Positions 24,615 through 34,346 are shown, counted from the first letter of the stretch. The stretch is 64,000 nt of DNA from Palsa-1150 sp964531095 (GCA_964531095.1 CAZHED010000003.1:62001-126000), one strand, 5' to 3'. The notes: a model not told the origin generated them from the letters alone. Program-made: numbers and translations.

Positions 24615-25655
24615 TTACTCCGCAGCGCTCGCTTCGCTCGCGGAGCTCGCGGGCGTCAGGTGTTCTTCGGGTGCCCAGTCGGGGCGGAGGGCGTATCGAA
24701 CCAGGCCGGCTGCGAAGCCAGCGCCGTGGGACACGTGAAGGACCGGGAATATCGACCAGACTACCGGGATCGCCGCGACTCCCTCGCGCCGCCCCACCCG
24801 CACCGCTTCGGCCCCGGCCACGAGGGCGTAAACGGCGAGCGACAAGGTACCCAGTGGCTGCCATAGCGAAGTGGCGAAGAGCACCGCTTCGCTCGTGAGC
24901 CACAGAAAAGGAAGCGCGGGACGCCAGGAGAGAAAGCGGCCGTGCTTGAGCAGCGTCCGCGCACGCCCTTGGCCGTACTTGAAGTACTGACGCGCGAGCG
25001 AGCCCATCGAGCTGCGCGGGTAGTAGTGGACCGTGATGTCGCGGCTCAGATATACCCCGCCGCCTGAGCCGACGATGCGCTGGTTCAGCTCGGCGTCCTC
25101 ATTCGTGATCGCGTGCGGATCGAACATGCCGACACGCTCGAAGATCCCGCGCCGAAAGGCCCCCGGCCAGACGCTCTCGACGAAACCATCGGCATCCGCC
25201 TTTCTGTACTGCGACCCGCCTATGGCGAGGGGGCTGGCGAGCGCGGCGCCGACACATCGCTGAAAGAACGTGCGCGCCCGAGGCCGCGCCGCTCCTCCCG
25301 CATTGTCCGCTCCCGTGCGTTCGAGCACTTCGACGCACTTGCGGACGAAGTCCGGCGGGTAGTCGGCGTGCACGTCCATGCGGACGATGACCTCGCCGCG
25401 CGCGCGCCGGATGCACTCGTTGAGGCCCGCTGCCTGGATTCGCGCCGGGTTGTCGACGAGCTGCAGGCGGTGATCTTCGGCGGCCAAGCGCGCCAGGATC
25501 TCGCGGGTCGCATCCATGCTCATTCCGTCGGCGACCAGGATCTCGAGCCGGTCGCGCGGCCAGTCCTGCGCCTGCGCAGAGCGGACGCAAGCTTCGATGT
25601 ATGCCTCCTCGTCGAGGCAAGGCATCGCGATTGTGACGAAGGGAGACCAGGACAT
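24615..25655 (-). CDS. GT2 glycosyltransferase, ExoA-like
   Basis: A 346-residue enzyme. GT-A fold: VTIAMPCLDEEAYIEACV, VADGMSMDATREI, RMDVHADYPPDF (the DxD-like metal site), NEDAELNQRI. The C-terminal 100 residues include two or three membrane helices. The pattern closely resembles ExoA of succinoglycan synthesis, which adds a sugar from UDP-glucose to the lipid-linked chain on the cytoplasmic face. Only 44 bp separate it from the downstream polymerase start chosen here. Confidence 0.88.
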   Translation of the reverse strand: MSWSPFVTIAMPCLDEEAYIEACVRSAQAQDWPRDRLEILVADGMSMDATREILARLAAEDHRLQLVDNPARIQAAGLNECIRRARGEVIVRMDVHADYPPDFVRKCVEVLERTGADNAGGAARPRARTFFQRCVGAALASPLAIGGSQYRKADADGFVESVWPGAFRRGIFERVGMFDPHAITNEDAELNQRIVGSGGGVYLSRDITVHYYPRSSMGSLARQYFKYGQGRARTLLKHGRFLSWRPALPFLWLTSEAVLFATSLWQPLGTLSLAVYALVAGAEAVRVGRREGVAAIPVVWSIFPVLHVSHGAGFAAGLVRYALRPDWAPEEHLTPASSASEASAAE

Positions 25656-25661
25656 CGTACG

Positions 25662-25667
25662 ATTATA
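25662..25667 (-). promoter_or_regulatory. -10 element adjacent to the GT2 start
   Basis: TATAAT on the minus strand lies six bases before the ATG at 25655. If it is a true -10 element the transcript would be leaderless. A weak -35 (TTGTTC) lies 15 bases upstream. No ribosome site precedes this ATG, which fits. Confidence 0.35.
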
Positions 25668-25731
25668 AGGCCCGGTTCCGCGTGAACAATGAAGACGCGG
25701 GACGGCCCACCGCGTGCAGCGGGGAGCGCGC

Positions 25732-27054
25732 GTGGCACTGCTCCGCGCGCTTCTGGTCTCCTATAGCTTTCCGCCCGTCGGCGGGGCGGGTGTGCAGCGT
25801 ATCGCCAAGCTGGCGAAGTATCTGCCCGGCCACGGCGTGCGCCCGGCGGTGCTCACCGTGGCCAACCCCAGCGTCCCCGTCCACGACGATACACTTCTTT
25901 CCGATGTGCCCGCGGCGGTGGAGATCACGCGCGCCCGAACGCTTGAGCCCGCATATGTCTCGAAGCGAGCGGCGTGGCGCGCTCGAGCGGGCGGCGGCTC
26001 TCGCGCCGAGCGAGGGTTGGGCGCCATCGCGCGCTTGGCCGGGCACGCGCTATTCCCGGATCCACAGGTGCTGTGGCAGCCGGCGGCCCAGCGGGCACTC
26101 CTGGCGCGAATCGCAGCCAAGCGCGACGACGTCGTCCTCGTCAGCGGCCCGCCGTTCTCTCAGTTCTTGCTCGCCCCGCTGGCGCGCGTCGCCGGTCTCG
26201 GCGTCGTTCTCGACTACCGCGACGAGTGGATCACGCTTCGCGCCGCATACGAAATGGCCCCATCGCCCGTGGCGCGCACCCTCGGCAATGCTCTCGAGGC
26301 GGCACTCTTGCGCCGCGCCCACGCCGTCGTCGTCGCAACGGACGAGTTTCGGACCAACTTACTGGCGCGATTCTCCTTTCTCGACCCGGGGCGGATCGTC
26401 ACGATCCCCAACGGCTACGATCCGAGTGATTTCCCCGACGATCTGCCATCGCCGCCGCGCGACCGTTTCGTGCTCACGTACGCGGGCACGGTCTTCGCGC
26501 TGACCAGCGCGCGCGGCCTGCTGGCGGCCGTTCGGAGCCTGCATGCGCGCCACCCCGCCCTCGCTCGAGCGCTGCGGGTACGATTCGTCGGTCGTATCGT
26601 CGAGACCGAGCTCGCGGCGTTCGACGGGACCGAGGCGTTGGGCGTGGATCGGATCGGTTACGTCTCGCATGCACGGGTTGTGACCGAGCTTGCAGCCAGC
26701 CACGCCACGCTCTGCCTGCTTGACGACGTCGCCGGCGCCGAGCGCATCTATCCTGCGAAGATCTTCGAGTTGATGCGCCTCGGCCGCCCGGTGCTGACGC
26801 TCGCCCCGCCCGGCAGCGCGCTCGCGCGACTGGTCGAGCGCCACGCCCTGGGACCGGTCGTCCATCCTCGCGACGAAGAAGGGATCGCTTCCGACTTGGA
26901 GCAGCGGCTCAAGGCCTTTCATCGTGACGACTATCGTCTCGACGCGTGGCGAAACGCGACGGACATCCGGCGTTACGATCGGCGGGCTCTCGCGGGAGAG
27001 TTCGCAGAAGTCCTGCGGGACGCGGCGTCCGCCGGGCGTCGGCGCAGCTTGTGA
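25732..27054 (+). CDS. GT4-like glycosyltransferase
   Basis: About 440 residues from the GTG at 25732, which follows GGGGAG by five bases; a GTG at 25714 is also in frame. GT-B fold: YSFPPVGGAGVQRI at the N-terminus, LDYRDEWI, IPNGYDPSDF and the C-terminal donor site (YPAKIFELMRLGRPVL). It presumably transfers one sugar of the EPS repeat unit. Divergent from the ExoA-like gene and first of a run with wza and the priming transferase. Confidence 0.85.
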   Translation: MALLRALLVSYSFPPVGGAGVQRIAKLAKYLPGHGVRPAVLTVANPSVPVHDDTLLSDVPAAVEITRARTLEPAYVSKRAAWRARAGGGSRAERGLGAIARLAGHALFPDPQVLWQPAAQRALLARIAAKRDDVVLVSGPPFSQFLLAPLARVAGLGVVLDYRDEWITLRAAYEMAPSPVARTLGNALEAALLRRAHAVVVATDEFRTNLLARFSFLDPGRIVTIPNGYDPSDFPDDLPSPPRDRFVLTYAGTVFALTSARGLLAAVRSLHARHPALARALRVRFVGRIVETELAAFDGTEALGVDRIGYVSHARVVTELAASHATLCLLDDVAGAERIYPAKIFELMRLGRPVLTLAPPGSALARLVERHALGPVVHPRDEEGIASDLEQRLKAFHRDDYRLDAWRNATDIRRYDRRALAGEFAEVLRDAASAGRRRSL

Positions 27055-27068
27055 TCATGAGGACGGCC

Positions 27069-27650
27069 ATGTACCTGCGCCCGCCGTACGCCGCGCTCGC
27101 CGTCGCGCTTGCCGTGGGCGGTTGCGCCCCGCCGCCCGTCTACAATTGGAACGCCGAGAGCGCCCTCGGGTATCGAATCGGTCCTGGAGACATGCTCCGG
27201 GTCGTCGTGTGGAAGCACGACGAGCTGAGCGCTCAGGTCGCGGTTCGCCCCGACGGGGCGATCTCGCTGCCGCTGGTCGGGGACGTGCCCGCCACTGGGC
27301 GGAGCGCCATCGAAATTGCCTCCGACGTGCAGCAGCGCCTGCATCGGTTCTACCAGGACGACCCGCCTGTGACCGTCCAGGTACAGGAAGTGAAGTCCTA
27401 CAAGATCTACGTGGTCGGCGAGGTGAACAAGCCGGGCGAGTTCGCCCCCAGCCAGGAGGTGACCGTCCTCATGAGCCTATCGCTCGCCGGAGGTTTCACG
27501 CGATTCGCAGACGTGGACCGCATCGTCATCGTGCGCAGGGACGCGCGCGGGGAGCGCCGCATCCCATTCGATTACTCGGCCGTAGTCCATCACGGTGACC
27601 TTCAGCAGAACATCGCGCTGGAGCTCGGCGACACAGTCATCGTGCCCTAG
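27069..27650 (+). CDS. Wza-type polysaccharide export lipoprotein
   Basis: A 193-residue protein starting at the ATG at 27069 with GAGGA five bases upstream (ATG at 27057 is alternative). Signal peptide with lipobox AVGGC. Poly_export domain begins at YRIGPGDMLRVVVWKHDELS and VRPDGAISLPLVGDV; an SLBB domain follows with YKIYVVGEVNKPGEF. It forms the outer-membrane/periplasmic export channel with the Wzz-like partner. It lacks the long C-terminal amphipathic helix of E. coli Wza, as do many short homologues, so another outer-membrane component may be needed. Confidence 0.92.
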   Translation: MYLRPPYAALAVALAVGGCAPPPVYNWNAESALGYRIGPGDMLRVVVWKHDELSAQVAVRPDGAISLPLVGDVPATGRSAIEIASDVQQRLHRFYQDDPPVTVQVQEVKSYKIYVVGEVNKPGEFAPSQEVTVLMSLSLAGGFTRFADVDRIVIVRRDARGERRIPFDYSAVVHHGDLQQNIALELGDTVIVP

Positions 27651-27662
27651 AGGCCGAGCCCC

Positions 27663-29030
27663 ATGGTCGAGCTCTTCCGCTCCCCGCGAAGGTTTTTACT
27701 TTTTTTTTACGAGGGAACGCTCGTCGTCCTCGCGATGCTCGTTTCCGCGTGCCTCCGTCTCGGCGTTCACGCCGGGCTGACAATGCCGCACGTCGCGAAG
27801 AAAGCGCTGCTCTTCGCGACCGTGCTGCAGGCCGCGTTCTACTACTCCGGGCTCTACGATCTGGCAACGACACGGCACGCGCGCGTCGTCTACGAGCGCA
27901 CGCTCCGCGGCATCGCCCTCGGTGCCCTGGTGCTCCTGCTCGCGTTTTACGCGCTGCCGACCATCGAAATTGGACGCGGCATCTTCCTCGTCGCGCTGGC
28001 CCTTTCGATGCTCGCCGTGCCGGCGTGGCGTATTCTCTACAACCGTATCAGCGAGGGGTCCGGGTTCTTGAGACGGACGTTGATCGTCGGCAATGGCGAG
28101 CTTGCCCGGGAGCTCGCGCGGATGCTCCGTTCCCGGCCGGACCTGGGGCTCGGGCTCGTCGGCATGCTCGCGCGCGATCGCACCCAGGTCGACCCTTCAA
28201 CCGGCGTGATCGGCACATACCGCGACCTCTACGGCCTGGTCACCAGCGAGCGCATCGAAGTCGTCCTGGTCGCATATCCGGATCGACGCGGAACGCTGCC
28301 GGTCGAGCAACTCCTCGAAGTGAAGTTTCGTGGCGTGGAGGTCGAGGAAGGCGTCGCCTTCTACGAACGCGAGACGGGGAAAATTTTCGTGCGTGAGCTG
28401 AAGCCTTCCCAGCTCATCTTCGCCGAAGGCTTCCGCGTTCGGCCCACGACCCGGCGGCTCAAACGACTGCTGGACCTCGTCGTTGCAATCGTGGGTCTCG
28501 TGCTGGCGGCACCGCTCATGCTGCTCAGTGCGATCGTCATTGCCATCGATTCGCCGGGCCCGCTGCTCTATCGGCAAGAACGTTCGGGGGAGCTCGGGCG
28601 TCCGTTCACCCTCTACAAGTTCCGATCGATGCGGGTCGACGCGGAGAAGTCCGGAGCGCGGTTCGCCGAAGAGAACGACCCTCGCATCACGCGCGTCGGC
28701 CGCCTGATCCGCAAGATGCGAATCGACGAATTGCCGCAGCTCTACAACGTACTCCGCGGCGAGATGAGCATGGTCGGACCGCGCCCCGAGCGGCCCGTCT
28801 TCATCGAGCAGCTCGAACAGCAGGTGCCGTACTTCAAGCAGCGCCTTTACGTGAAGCCGGGGCTCACGGGTCACGCTCAGGTCCGCTGCCGATATGGGGT
28901 CACGGCCGAGGACCACCTGGAGAAGCTTCAATACGATCTCTATTATATCAAGAGCTATTCGGTCGTGTTCGACCTATCGATCATTTTCGACACGATCAAA
29001 GTGGTGCTGCTGCGCATCGGCGCGCGATAG
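27663..29030 (+). CDS. WbaP/EpsZ-type polyprenyl-phosphate sugar-1-phosphate transferase
   Basis: A 455-residue priming enzyme that puts the first sugar phosphate on undecaprenyl phosphate. N-terminal part has about four hydrophobic segments and a CoA-binding-like domain (RTLIVGNGELARELARML). C-terminal catalytic domain: RLKRLLDLVVAIVGL membrane re-entrant helix, FTLYKFRSM, DELPQLYNVLRGEMSMVGPRP, VKPGLTGHAQV. Starts 13 bp after wza. It initiates repeat-unit assembly for this locus. Confidence 0.94.
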   Translation: MVELFRSPRRFLLFFYEGTLVVLAMLVSACLRLGVHAGLTMPHVAKKALLFATVLQAAFYYSGLYDLATTRHARVVYERTLRGIALGALVLLLAFYALPTIEIGRGIFLVALALSMLAVPAWRILYNRISEGSGFLRRTLIVGNGELARELARMLRSRPDLGLGLVGMLARDRTQVDPSTGVIGTYRDLYGLVTSERIEVVLVAYPDRRGTLPVEQLLEVKFRGVEVEEGVAFYERETGKIFVRELKPSQLIFAEGFRVRPTTRRLKRLLDLVVAIVGLVLAAPLMLLSAIVIAIDSPGPLLYRQERSGELGRPFTLYKFRSMRVDAEKSGARFAEENDPRITRVGRLIRKMRIDELPQLYNVLRGEMSMVGPRPERPVFIEQLEQQVPYFKQRLYVKPGLTGHAQVRCRYGVTAEDHLEKLQYDLYYIKSYSVVFDLSIIFDTIKVVLLRIGAR

Positions 29031-29034
29031 GCGC

Positions 29035-30333
29035 TCACGCCGGCGGCTGGACTGGCGCGGTGAACGTGGTCAGGGGCAGGAGCGACCGCTCGTTCGCGAA
29101 GTAGCCGCTCAACCCGACAAAAAAGACGTACTGGAGGAACGGCGGGTTGAATTGGCCCGGTGTATCGAATGTCGCATACCGGAAGTCGAAACCGGCGACG
29201 GCGCCCAGCCAATGACTCGCGCCGTATCGAACTTCTGCCCCGAGCGCGCAAAGCCCCAGGCCGGTCGATTGGCCCACGCCGGTGATAAGACTGGAATAGG
29301 AAACCTGCGCGCGCCCCACGAGCGCGAAGTTGGCCCAGTCGCCCACGTGTCGCGGAATGCCGATCGCAAGCAGACTCCCATTCGCCGTGGGGCCCGCCCC
29401 GAGGCGTGGATTGACGGTCCCCCAGGTGTAGCCAGCCGCCGCGACCAGGTCGAAGAAAGGGCGTACGTAGTAGAGCTCGGCCATCCCCGAGGGCGACAAG
29501 ACCGCCCGTTGGTCAGGGTCGCGCGGCGGCGCAGACGCCAGAACGCCCCCGCCACGGACCACCGTGGAAAGCTCCGGGGTCTCATGGTACGTCCAGCCCG
29601 CGAGCGACGTCAGAAATGCCTGCTTGTCCGGGCCGATGTTGCGCGGCGGGCTTTGCGTATAGTCGAGGACGAAGAGCTCAACGGCGTACTGGTAGAGAAC
29701 CATCAGGTCGCCCGAAGAGCGGGGCGTGAAGTCGCGGTTGAGGTCCGTCTCGACATACGGCATGACGTAGTCGACGCCTCGATGCTCGATCAGCGGACCG
29801 CCGGCGAGCTGCGTTGGCGCGGATTGCAACGTGCCTGATATCGTCATTCCGAGCGATTGCGTCAGCCGCCAATTCGGCAAGAGTTGATGCGCGACCGAAA
29901 CGCCCAGATCGTTGAGCCAGTACGTGCTCCGCAGCTGCGTCGGGTCGAACGCGAAGATCGTCCCGTCGGTGACGTGAGCTGCGTTGAAGCTGGTTACTGC
30001 GCCGCCATCGGCCAGCGTCAGCGTCGTGCGCGGTCCGAGCGTGACGTGGGATGAAAGCGATGCGTTGATCGCGCCGTCATCGGACTGGTATTGAGCCGTA
30101 AGGGGCTCGTAATGGTTGGCGCGGGCATCGACGTTGACCGTCGTACGGTCGGTGTCGCGCCCGAGAAGGCGCAACTCGAGATCGGCGTCGATGCCGGTGA
30201 ACGGAGAGGGGTGACGGCGGATGAGGGCAATGTCGGGGTCGTCCTGCGACTGGTACGTGTTCGTGTTGTAGCCTTGGACCACGGCCACGCGCGTCACGAC
30301 GTCCGTATCGAGGGGGACCGGTGGGATCCACAT
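29035..30333 (-). CDS. Outer-membrane beta-barrel-like protein without signal peptide
   Basis: 432 residues of alternating hydrophobic and polar strands with many Tyr/Gly/Asn (GYNTNTYQSQ, VNVDARANHYEPL, YTWGTVNP, FALVGRAQVSYSSL), as in myxobacterial EPS-cluster barrel proteins. The frame starts at the ATG at 30333 with an in-frame TAG six bases upstream, so no signal peptide is encoded in frame. Either the start has been damaged or the family call is wrong. It ends three bases after the priming transferase gene on the opposite strand and follows a GT4 gene by 54 bp. Confidence 0.6.
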   Translation of the reverse strand: MWIPPVPLDTDVVTRVAVVQGYNTNTYQSQDDPDIALIRRHPSPFTGIDADLELRLLGRDTDRTTVNVDARANHYEPLTAQYQSDDGAINASLSSHVTLGPRTTLTLADGGAVTSFNAAHVTDGTIFAFDPTQLRSTYWLNDLGVSVAHQLLPNWRLTQSLGMTISGTLQSAPTQLAGGPLIEHRGVDYVMPYVETDLNRDFTPRSSGDLMVLYQYAVELFVLDYTQSPPRNIGPDKQAFLTSLAGWTYHETPELSTVVRGGGVLASAPPRDPDQRAVLSPSGMAELYYVRPFFDLVAAAGYTWGTVNPRLGAGPTANGSLLAIGIPRHVGDWANFALVGRAQVSYSSLITGVGQSTGLGLCALGAEVRYGASHWLGAVAGFDFRYATFDTPGQFNPPFLQYVFFVGLSGYFANERSLLPLTTFTAPVQPPA

Positions 30334-30387
30334 GAGCTACCGCTTCCTTCCGATCCGTAAGGGGAAGGGCGAAAACGGCAATCGGGC

Positions 30388-31467
30388 TCAGGAGGCACCG
30401 CGGTAGATGCGCTCGTACGCGTCCGCCATTCGTTCGATCGAGAAGGAGGCGAGCGCGTGCTGACGGGCAGACTCGCCCAGGGCGCGCGTGCGGCCGGGGT
30501 CGCGCGCGAGCGCGTCGAGAGACTGGCGAAGCGCCGACGCGTCGCCCGAAGGAACCAGGATGCCGCACGTGGCCGGCACGGCGCTCGGAATTCCGCCGAC
30601 GCCCGTGGCGACGACGGGCAGCGCGCACGCCATCGCCTCGGGAATCACGAGGGGTAGCCCTTCGGTTCGAGACGAAAGCGCGAAGAGGTCGAAGGACGCG
30701 AGCAGCGCGGGGACATCGCGTCGCAGTCCGGTGAGCGTGACGAAGCGGCGACGGTCGGGCGGAATCGCTCGCTCGATCTCCGCGAGGTCGTCACCTTGCC
30801 CGACGAGCACGAGACGCATCCGCTCGGAGAGCAACGGGCTTATCGCACGCACGAGCAACGGGTAGTCCTTTTCGGGCGCGAGTCGACCGACGGACCCGAC
30901 GACGAAGGCCTCCTGAGGGAGGCCGAGCTCGGTTCGCAGACGAGCGCGCGCGGCCGCATCGGGGCCGAACTTGACGAGCGGGATGCCGTTCGGGACGATG
31001 TGCAGGCGTCGCCTCGACGGGCGCTCTTTGACCCGAGCCGCCTCGGCAGTCTCGGGTGATACAGCGATGAGCGCGTCGAGCGCTGAAGCGAGGCCGCGAG
31101 CGGCCCAAAGAGCACGCGGCCCGTACACGTTGGCACCGTGCTTGGTGTGCACGCGCCGCGGGACGCCGGCGAGCACGGCGGCCGGAATCGCGTAGAGCAT
31201 CGGCGAGGGATTGTGTGTATGAACGACGTCGGGGCGCAGCCGCATGAGGAGCGTCGCAAGTCGAGCGACGAGCATCGGATCCCCGCCGTTCGCTCGGGTG
31301 GCGTCGTACACGGGAACTTCGGCAGCCTCCGCCCGCACCTCGCCGCCCAGCGACAGGCTCACGATCGCGGGCTGATGCCCGCGCCGAGCGAGCTCGCGCG
31401 ATAGGTGAACGACGAGTCGCTCCTGCCCGCCGATGCCCAAGCCTTGCACCACGTGGATGATGCGCAT
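30388..31467 (-). CDS. GT4 glycosyltransferase
   Basis: A 359-residue GT-B enzyme. IIHVVQGLGIGGQERLVVHL at the N-terminus binds acceptor, VHTHNPSPMLYA and HTKHGANVYG follow, then IVPNGIP, SVGRLAPEKDYPLL and the EX7E donor site in SSRTEGLPLVIPEAM. It should transfer a sugar from a nucleotide donor to the growing lipid-linked EPS unit at the inner face of the membrane. Likely co-transcribed with the barrel-like gene downstream. Confidence 0.92.
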   Translation of the reverse strand: MRIIHVVQGLGIGGQERLVVHLSRELARRGHQPAIVSLSLGGEVRAEAAEVPVYDATRANGGDPMLVARLATLLMRLRPDVVHTHNPSPMLYAIPAAVLAGVPRRVHTKHGANVYGPRALWAARGLASALDALIAVSPETAEAARVKERPSRRRLHIVPNGIPLVKFGPDAAARARLRTELGLPQEAFVVGSVGRLAPEKDYPLLVRAISPLLSERMRLVLVGQGDDLAEIERAIPPDRRRFVTLTGLRRDVPALLASFDLFALSSRTEGLPLVIPEAMACALPVVATGVGGIPSAVPATCGILVPSGDASALRQSLDALARDPGRTRALGESARQHALASFSIERMADAYERIYRGAS

Positions 31468-31607
31468 GACGATCCACGGTCACGTTGCACGCGGCATGCG
31501 CGGCCCCCGGCGACGAGGACTCCCCGGGGCGCGCTCAGCCCGGCTTCTCCGTCCGTCGGCGGTGCGTCTAGCCGCGCATGGGATTCGCAAGCCCACGGCC
31601 ACTCCGC

Positions 31608-32897
31608 ATGCGCGTGGCCGTGGTCACGAAGATCTTCCCGAGCTCGCTCGAACCTCTGAGCGCGCCGTTCAACCGCCAGCAAATCAGCGAGCTCGCCCGC
31701 CTCTGCGAGGTCGACGTCTTCGTCGCCATCCCGCACGTGCCCCTTTCGCGCGTTCTCGCCATCCCGGAACGAGCCGCCCGACTGGCGGCTCTGCCAGCGG
31801 GCGAGCGCCTGCACGGCCTGAACGTCACATACGTTCGACAGCTCTATGTTCCGCGCGTCGGACTATCGGTAGCCGTCCCGCTCTATCTCTCGTCGCTTCT
31901 CGCCCACCGCAATCGACTTCGCGCGGCCGACGTCGTGTTGGCCACATGGGCGTATCCCGATGGCTGCGCCGCGGTCCTCGCCGCGCGCTCTCTCGGCAAA
32001 CCGTGCGTCGTCAAAGTCCATGGCAGCGACGTCAATGTCGTCTTGAAAAGACGCGCGGCGCGGCTCGTGGCGGGGCAGGTGCTCCCGCGGGCGGACGCGG
32101 TCGTGGCGGTATCGCGACCGCTCGCCGAAGAGCTCGTGCGACTCGGCGTGGCGCGCGGCCGAGTGCAGGTGGTACCAAACGGCGTCGACGCTACGCTCTT
32201 TTCCCCGCGCGACCGCTCCGCGGCTCGTCGCTTGCTGGGTATCCCGCCCGATGTTCGTTTGGTCATCTTCGTCGGCCGGCTCGAGCCGCAAAAGGGGGTA
32301 GGCGAGCTGCTCGACGCGTTCGAGCGCGTGCGCCGTCAAGTCCCCCGTGCGATGCTAGCGCTGATCGGGAGCGGGGTGTCCGAGGGCGATACGCGCGCTC
32401 GGATCGGGACGTTTCCGGTCGGTACAGCGCGAGCACTCGGGCCACTGCCGCACCACGAGGTCGCGGCGTGGATGGGGGCAAGCGACGTTCTTGCGCTCCC
32501 GAGCTGGGCCGAAGGTACGCCCAATGTCGTTCTCGAAGCGCTCGCGAGTGGCCGGCCAGTCGTGGCGACCGCCGTCGGAGGAATTCCCGACCTGCTCGCG
32601 GACCGGCGCGCCGGGATTCTCGTGCCCCCCAAAGACGCCCCTACTCTCGCCAGCGCGCTCTGCGCGGCCTTGTGCCGCGAGTGGAGCGAGCAAGATGTGC
32701 GAGCGTGTGGGCCAGCGTCCTGGAGCCAGAGCGCGGCCGCCCTGTACGAGGTTCTCCTGCGGGCATCGGCATTGCCATCGCCGCAAAGGAGGGCGCCACG
32801 CGGAAGCGGGTGGCAAGACTTCTGCCGGGCGGGACCAGGCGCTTGGCCCGCTTGGAAAGAGGGCGAGTTTTCCGCGAAACGCGTACGAAACGGGTAG
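31608..32897 (+). CDS. GT4 glycosyltransferase
   Basis: About 429 residues from the ATG at 31608 (an ATG at 31578 in frame would add ten). RVAVVTKIFPSSLEP, VHGSDVN, VPNGVDATLF, FVGRLEPQKGVGELL and SWAEGTPNVVLEALASGRP (donor site with EX7E) define the family. The last 60 residues after VLLRASAL are low-complexity and probably not part of the fold. Divergent from the GT4 gene at 30388-31467; this is the last transferase of the large EPS locus. Confidence 0.9.
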   Translation: MRVAVVTKIFPSSLEPLSAPFNRQQISELARLCEVDVFVAIPHVPLSRVLAIPERAARLAALPAGERLHGLNVTYVRQLYVPRVGLSVAVPLYLSSLLAHRNRLRAADVVLATWAYPDGCAAVLAARSLGKPCVVKVHGSDVNVVLKRRAARLVAGQVLPRADAVVAVSRPLAEELVRLGVARGRVQVVPNGVDATLFSPRDRSAARRLLGIPPDVRLVIFVGRLEPQKGVGELLDAFERVRRQVPRAMLALIGSGVSEGDTRARIGTFPVGTARALGPLPHHEVAAWMGASDVLALPSWAEGTPNVVLEALASGRPVVATAVGGIPDLLADRRAGILVPPKDAPTLASALCAALCREWSEQDVRACGPASWSQSAAALYEVLLRASALPSPQRRAPRGSGWQDFCRAGPGAWPAWKEGEFSAKRVRNG

Positions 32898-32923
32898 CGC
32901 TGCTATCATGTAGTCGCAAACCT

Positions 32924-33727
32924 ATGTGCCGATTGTTGGGCATCGTTTCGAGCGAGCCCACTGACTTCAAGATTGTCTTGCGCGAGGCGCCGCTCTCGAT
33001 GGCCGCGCTCTCGAAGGAGCACCGCGACGGCTGGGGGATCGCTGTCTTCGACGAGGATACTCGCGGGTGGTGCGTAGAGAAGGGGGTGGCCTGCGCCTGC
33101 GAGGACGCTCGCTTTCACCAGCTCGCCGTGGGCAGCCGCGGCGAGCTCCTGGTGGCCCATATTCGGCAAAAAACGGTCGGGGAGACGTCGCTCGAGAACA
33201 CGCATCCGTTCGAGCGCGGTCGCTGGGTGTTCGCGCACAATGGAACGGTCAAAGACGTCGAGTGGCTGCGAAGGAACTCGTCGCGCGAGCGACTCGCAGA
33301 GATCCTGGGGCAGACCGACAGCGAGCTGCTCTTCGCCTGGGTGCTCACGCGCCTCGACGAGGCGGGAGTCGCGGACCAACCCGCGTCGGATGCCACCGAC
33401 AGCGCCCTCGGCGCCGCCACCCGGGCCGCCCGCGAAAAGACCGGATTCGGCGCATTCAACTTTTTGCTCTCCGACGGGACCACAACCTACGCGCACCGGC
33501 TCGGCCGTTCGCTCCACTTGCTCGATCGCGGCCCGAGCGACGCATTGCGCACGCGGCGAAAGGCGCACGATGGGACCGTGCTCGAGACTCCCTGGTCGCA
33601 GCAGCGCCTTGCGGTCTTCATCGCCTCGGAGCGAATGACCGACGAGCCGTGGCAGCACGTCGAGGAAGGAACCCTTCTCCGCATCGACCGGGTTCCTGCG
33701 CCTCATTGGCGCCTGATCGCTGCCTAG
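32924..33727 (+). CDS. Class II glutamine amidotransferase (YafJ/EgtC type)
   Basis: A 267-residue protein whose second residue is the nucleophilic Cys (MCRLLGIV). HRDGWGIAVF, HIRQKTVG, NTHPFERGRWVFAHNGTV and the Gly/Asn oxyanion region match stand-alone Ntn-hydrolase glutaminase domains. It would hydrolyse glutamine or a gamma-glutamyl amide; the acceptor is unknown and no ergothioneine genes are adjacent. A TATCAT hexamer at 32904-32909 could be its -10. Confidence 0.88.
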   Translation: MCRLLGIVSSEPTDFKIVLREAPLSMAALSKEHRDGWGIAVFDEDTRGWCVEKGVACACEDARFHQLAVGSRGELLVAHIRQKTVGETSLENTHPFERGRWVFAHNGTVKDVEWLRRNSSRERLAEILGQTDSELLFAWVLTRLDEAGVADQPASDATDSALGAATRAAREKTGFGAFNFLLSDGTTTYAHRLGRSLHLLDRGPSDALRTRRKAHDGTVLETPWSQQRLAVFIASERMTDEPWQHVEEGTLLRIDRVPAPHWRLIAA

Positions 33728-33763
33728 GGTGCAGGGCTCAGAACCGGGTAGGATAAGGCGCAC

Positions 33764-34324
33764 ATGTCGCGCCTCGCTGCCTTGGCCCCAGCCTGCATCA
33801 TGCTTGCGATGACGGCCGTCGGGTGCCGGCGATCGAAACACCCCCACATCGCGTCGTATACGCCGCCATCCCTGCCCGCGGGCTTTGTCGAGCGAACGGG
33901 CACGGGCTGGCGCATCGCCGTGCCGTCCACATGGCGGGAGACCATGCAGAGAGGCCCCGTCGTCTGGGCCGTCAGCGACCCGCAGCGGGTCGACGACTTT
34001 CGGGCGAACGTCAATGTCATCACCGAATCCTTCGCAGACGAGTCGTATGAATACGCCAAGGCGAACGAGGCCGCCCTTCACCGCGAGCCCAGGGCGACGG
34101 TCGAAGCGACCCGCGAAGAGGTGGTGGACGGCGACCCCACGCTCGTCATCGAATCGCACTGGACCCCAGCACCACCGTCGACGATCGCCTTTCGGACGAT
34201 GCAGTCCGCTCTCGCATCGCACGGCGCCGGCTACGTCGTCACGTGCTCGGTCGCGTCGAGCGCTTTCGAGCGCTACCGCTCCACGTGTGAGTCGATCGTG
34301 AGGTCGTTCGCCGTCGAGCGTTGA
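33764..34324 (+). CDS. Lipoprotein with DcrB/DUF1795-like domain
   Basis: A 186-residue lipoprotein: signal peptide ending TAVGC, with Arg-Arg after the Cys. The mature domain WRIAVPSTWRE, FRANVNVITESF, YEYAKANEAAL and a C-terminal helix FERYRSTCESIVRSF resembles PsbP/DcrB-like folds. Function unknown. Followed by another lipoprotein gene 22 bp downstream. Confidence 0.75.
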   Translation: MSRLAALAPACIMLAMTAVGCRRSKHPHIASYTPPSLPAGFVERTGTGWRIAVPSTWRETMQRGPVVWAVSDPQRVDDFRANVNVITESFADESYEYAKANEAALHREPRATVEATREEVVDGDPTLVIESHWTPAPPSTIAFRTMQSALASHGAGYVVTCSVASSAFERYRSTCESIVRSFAVER

Positions 34325-34346
34325 GCTGATCTACACTCGCGGCCTC

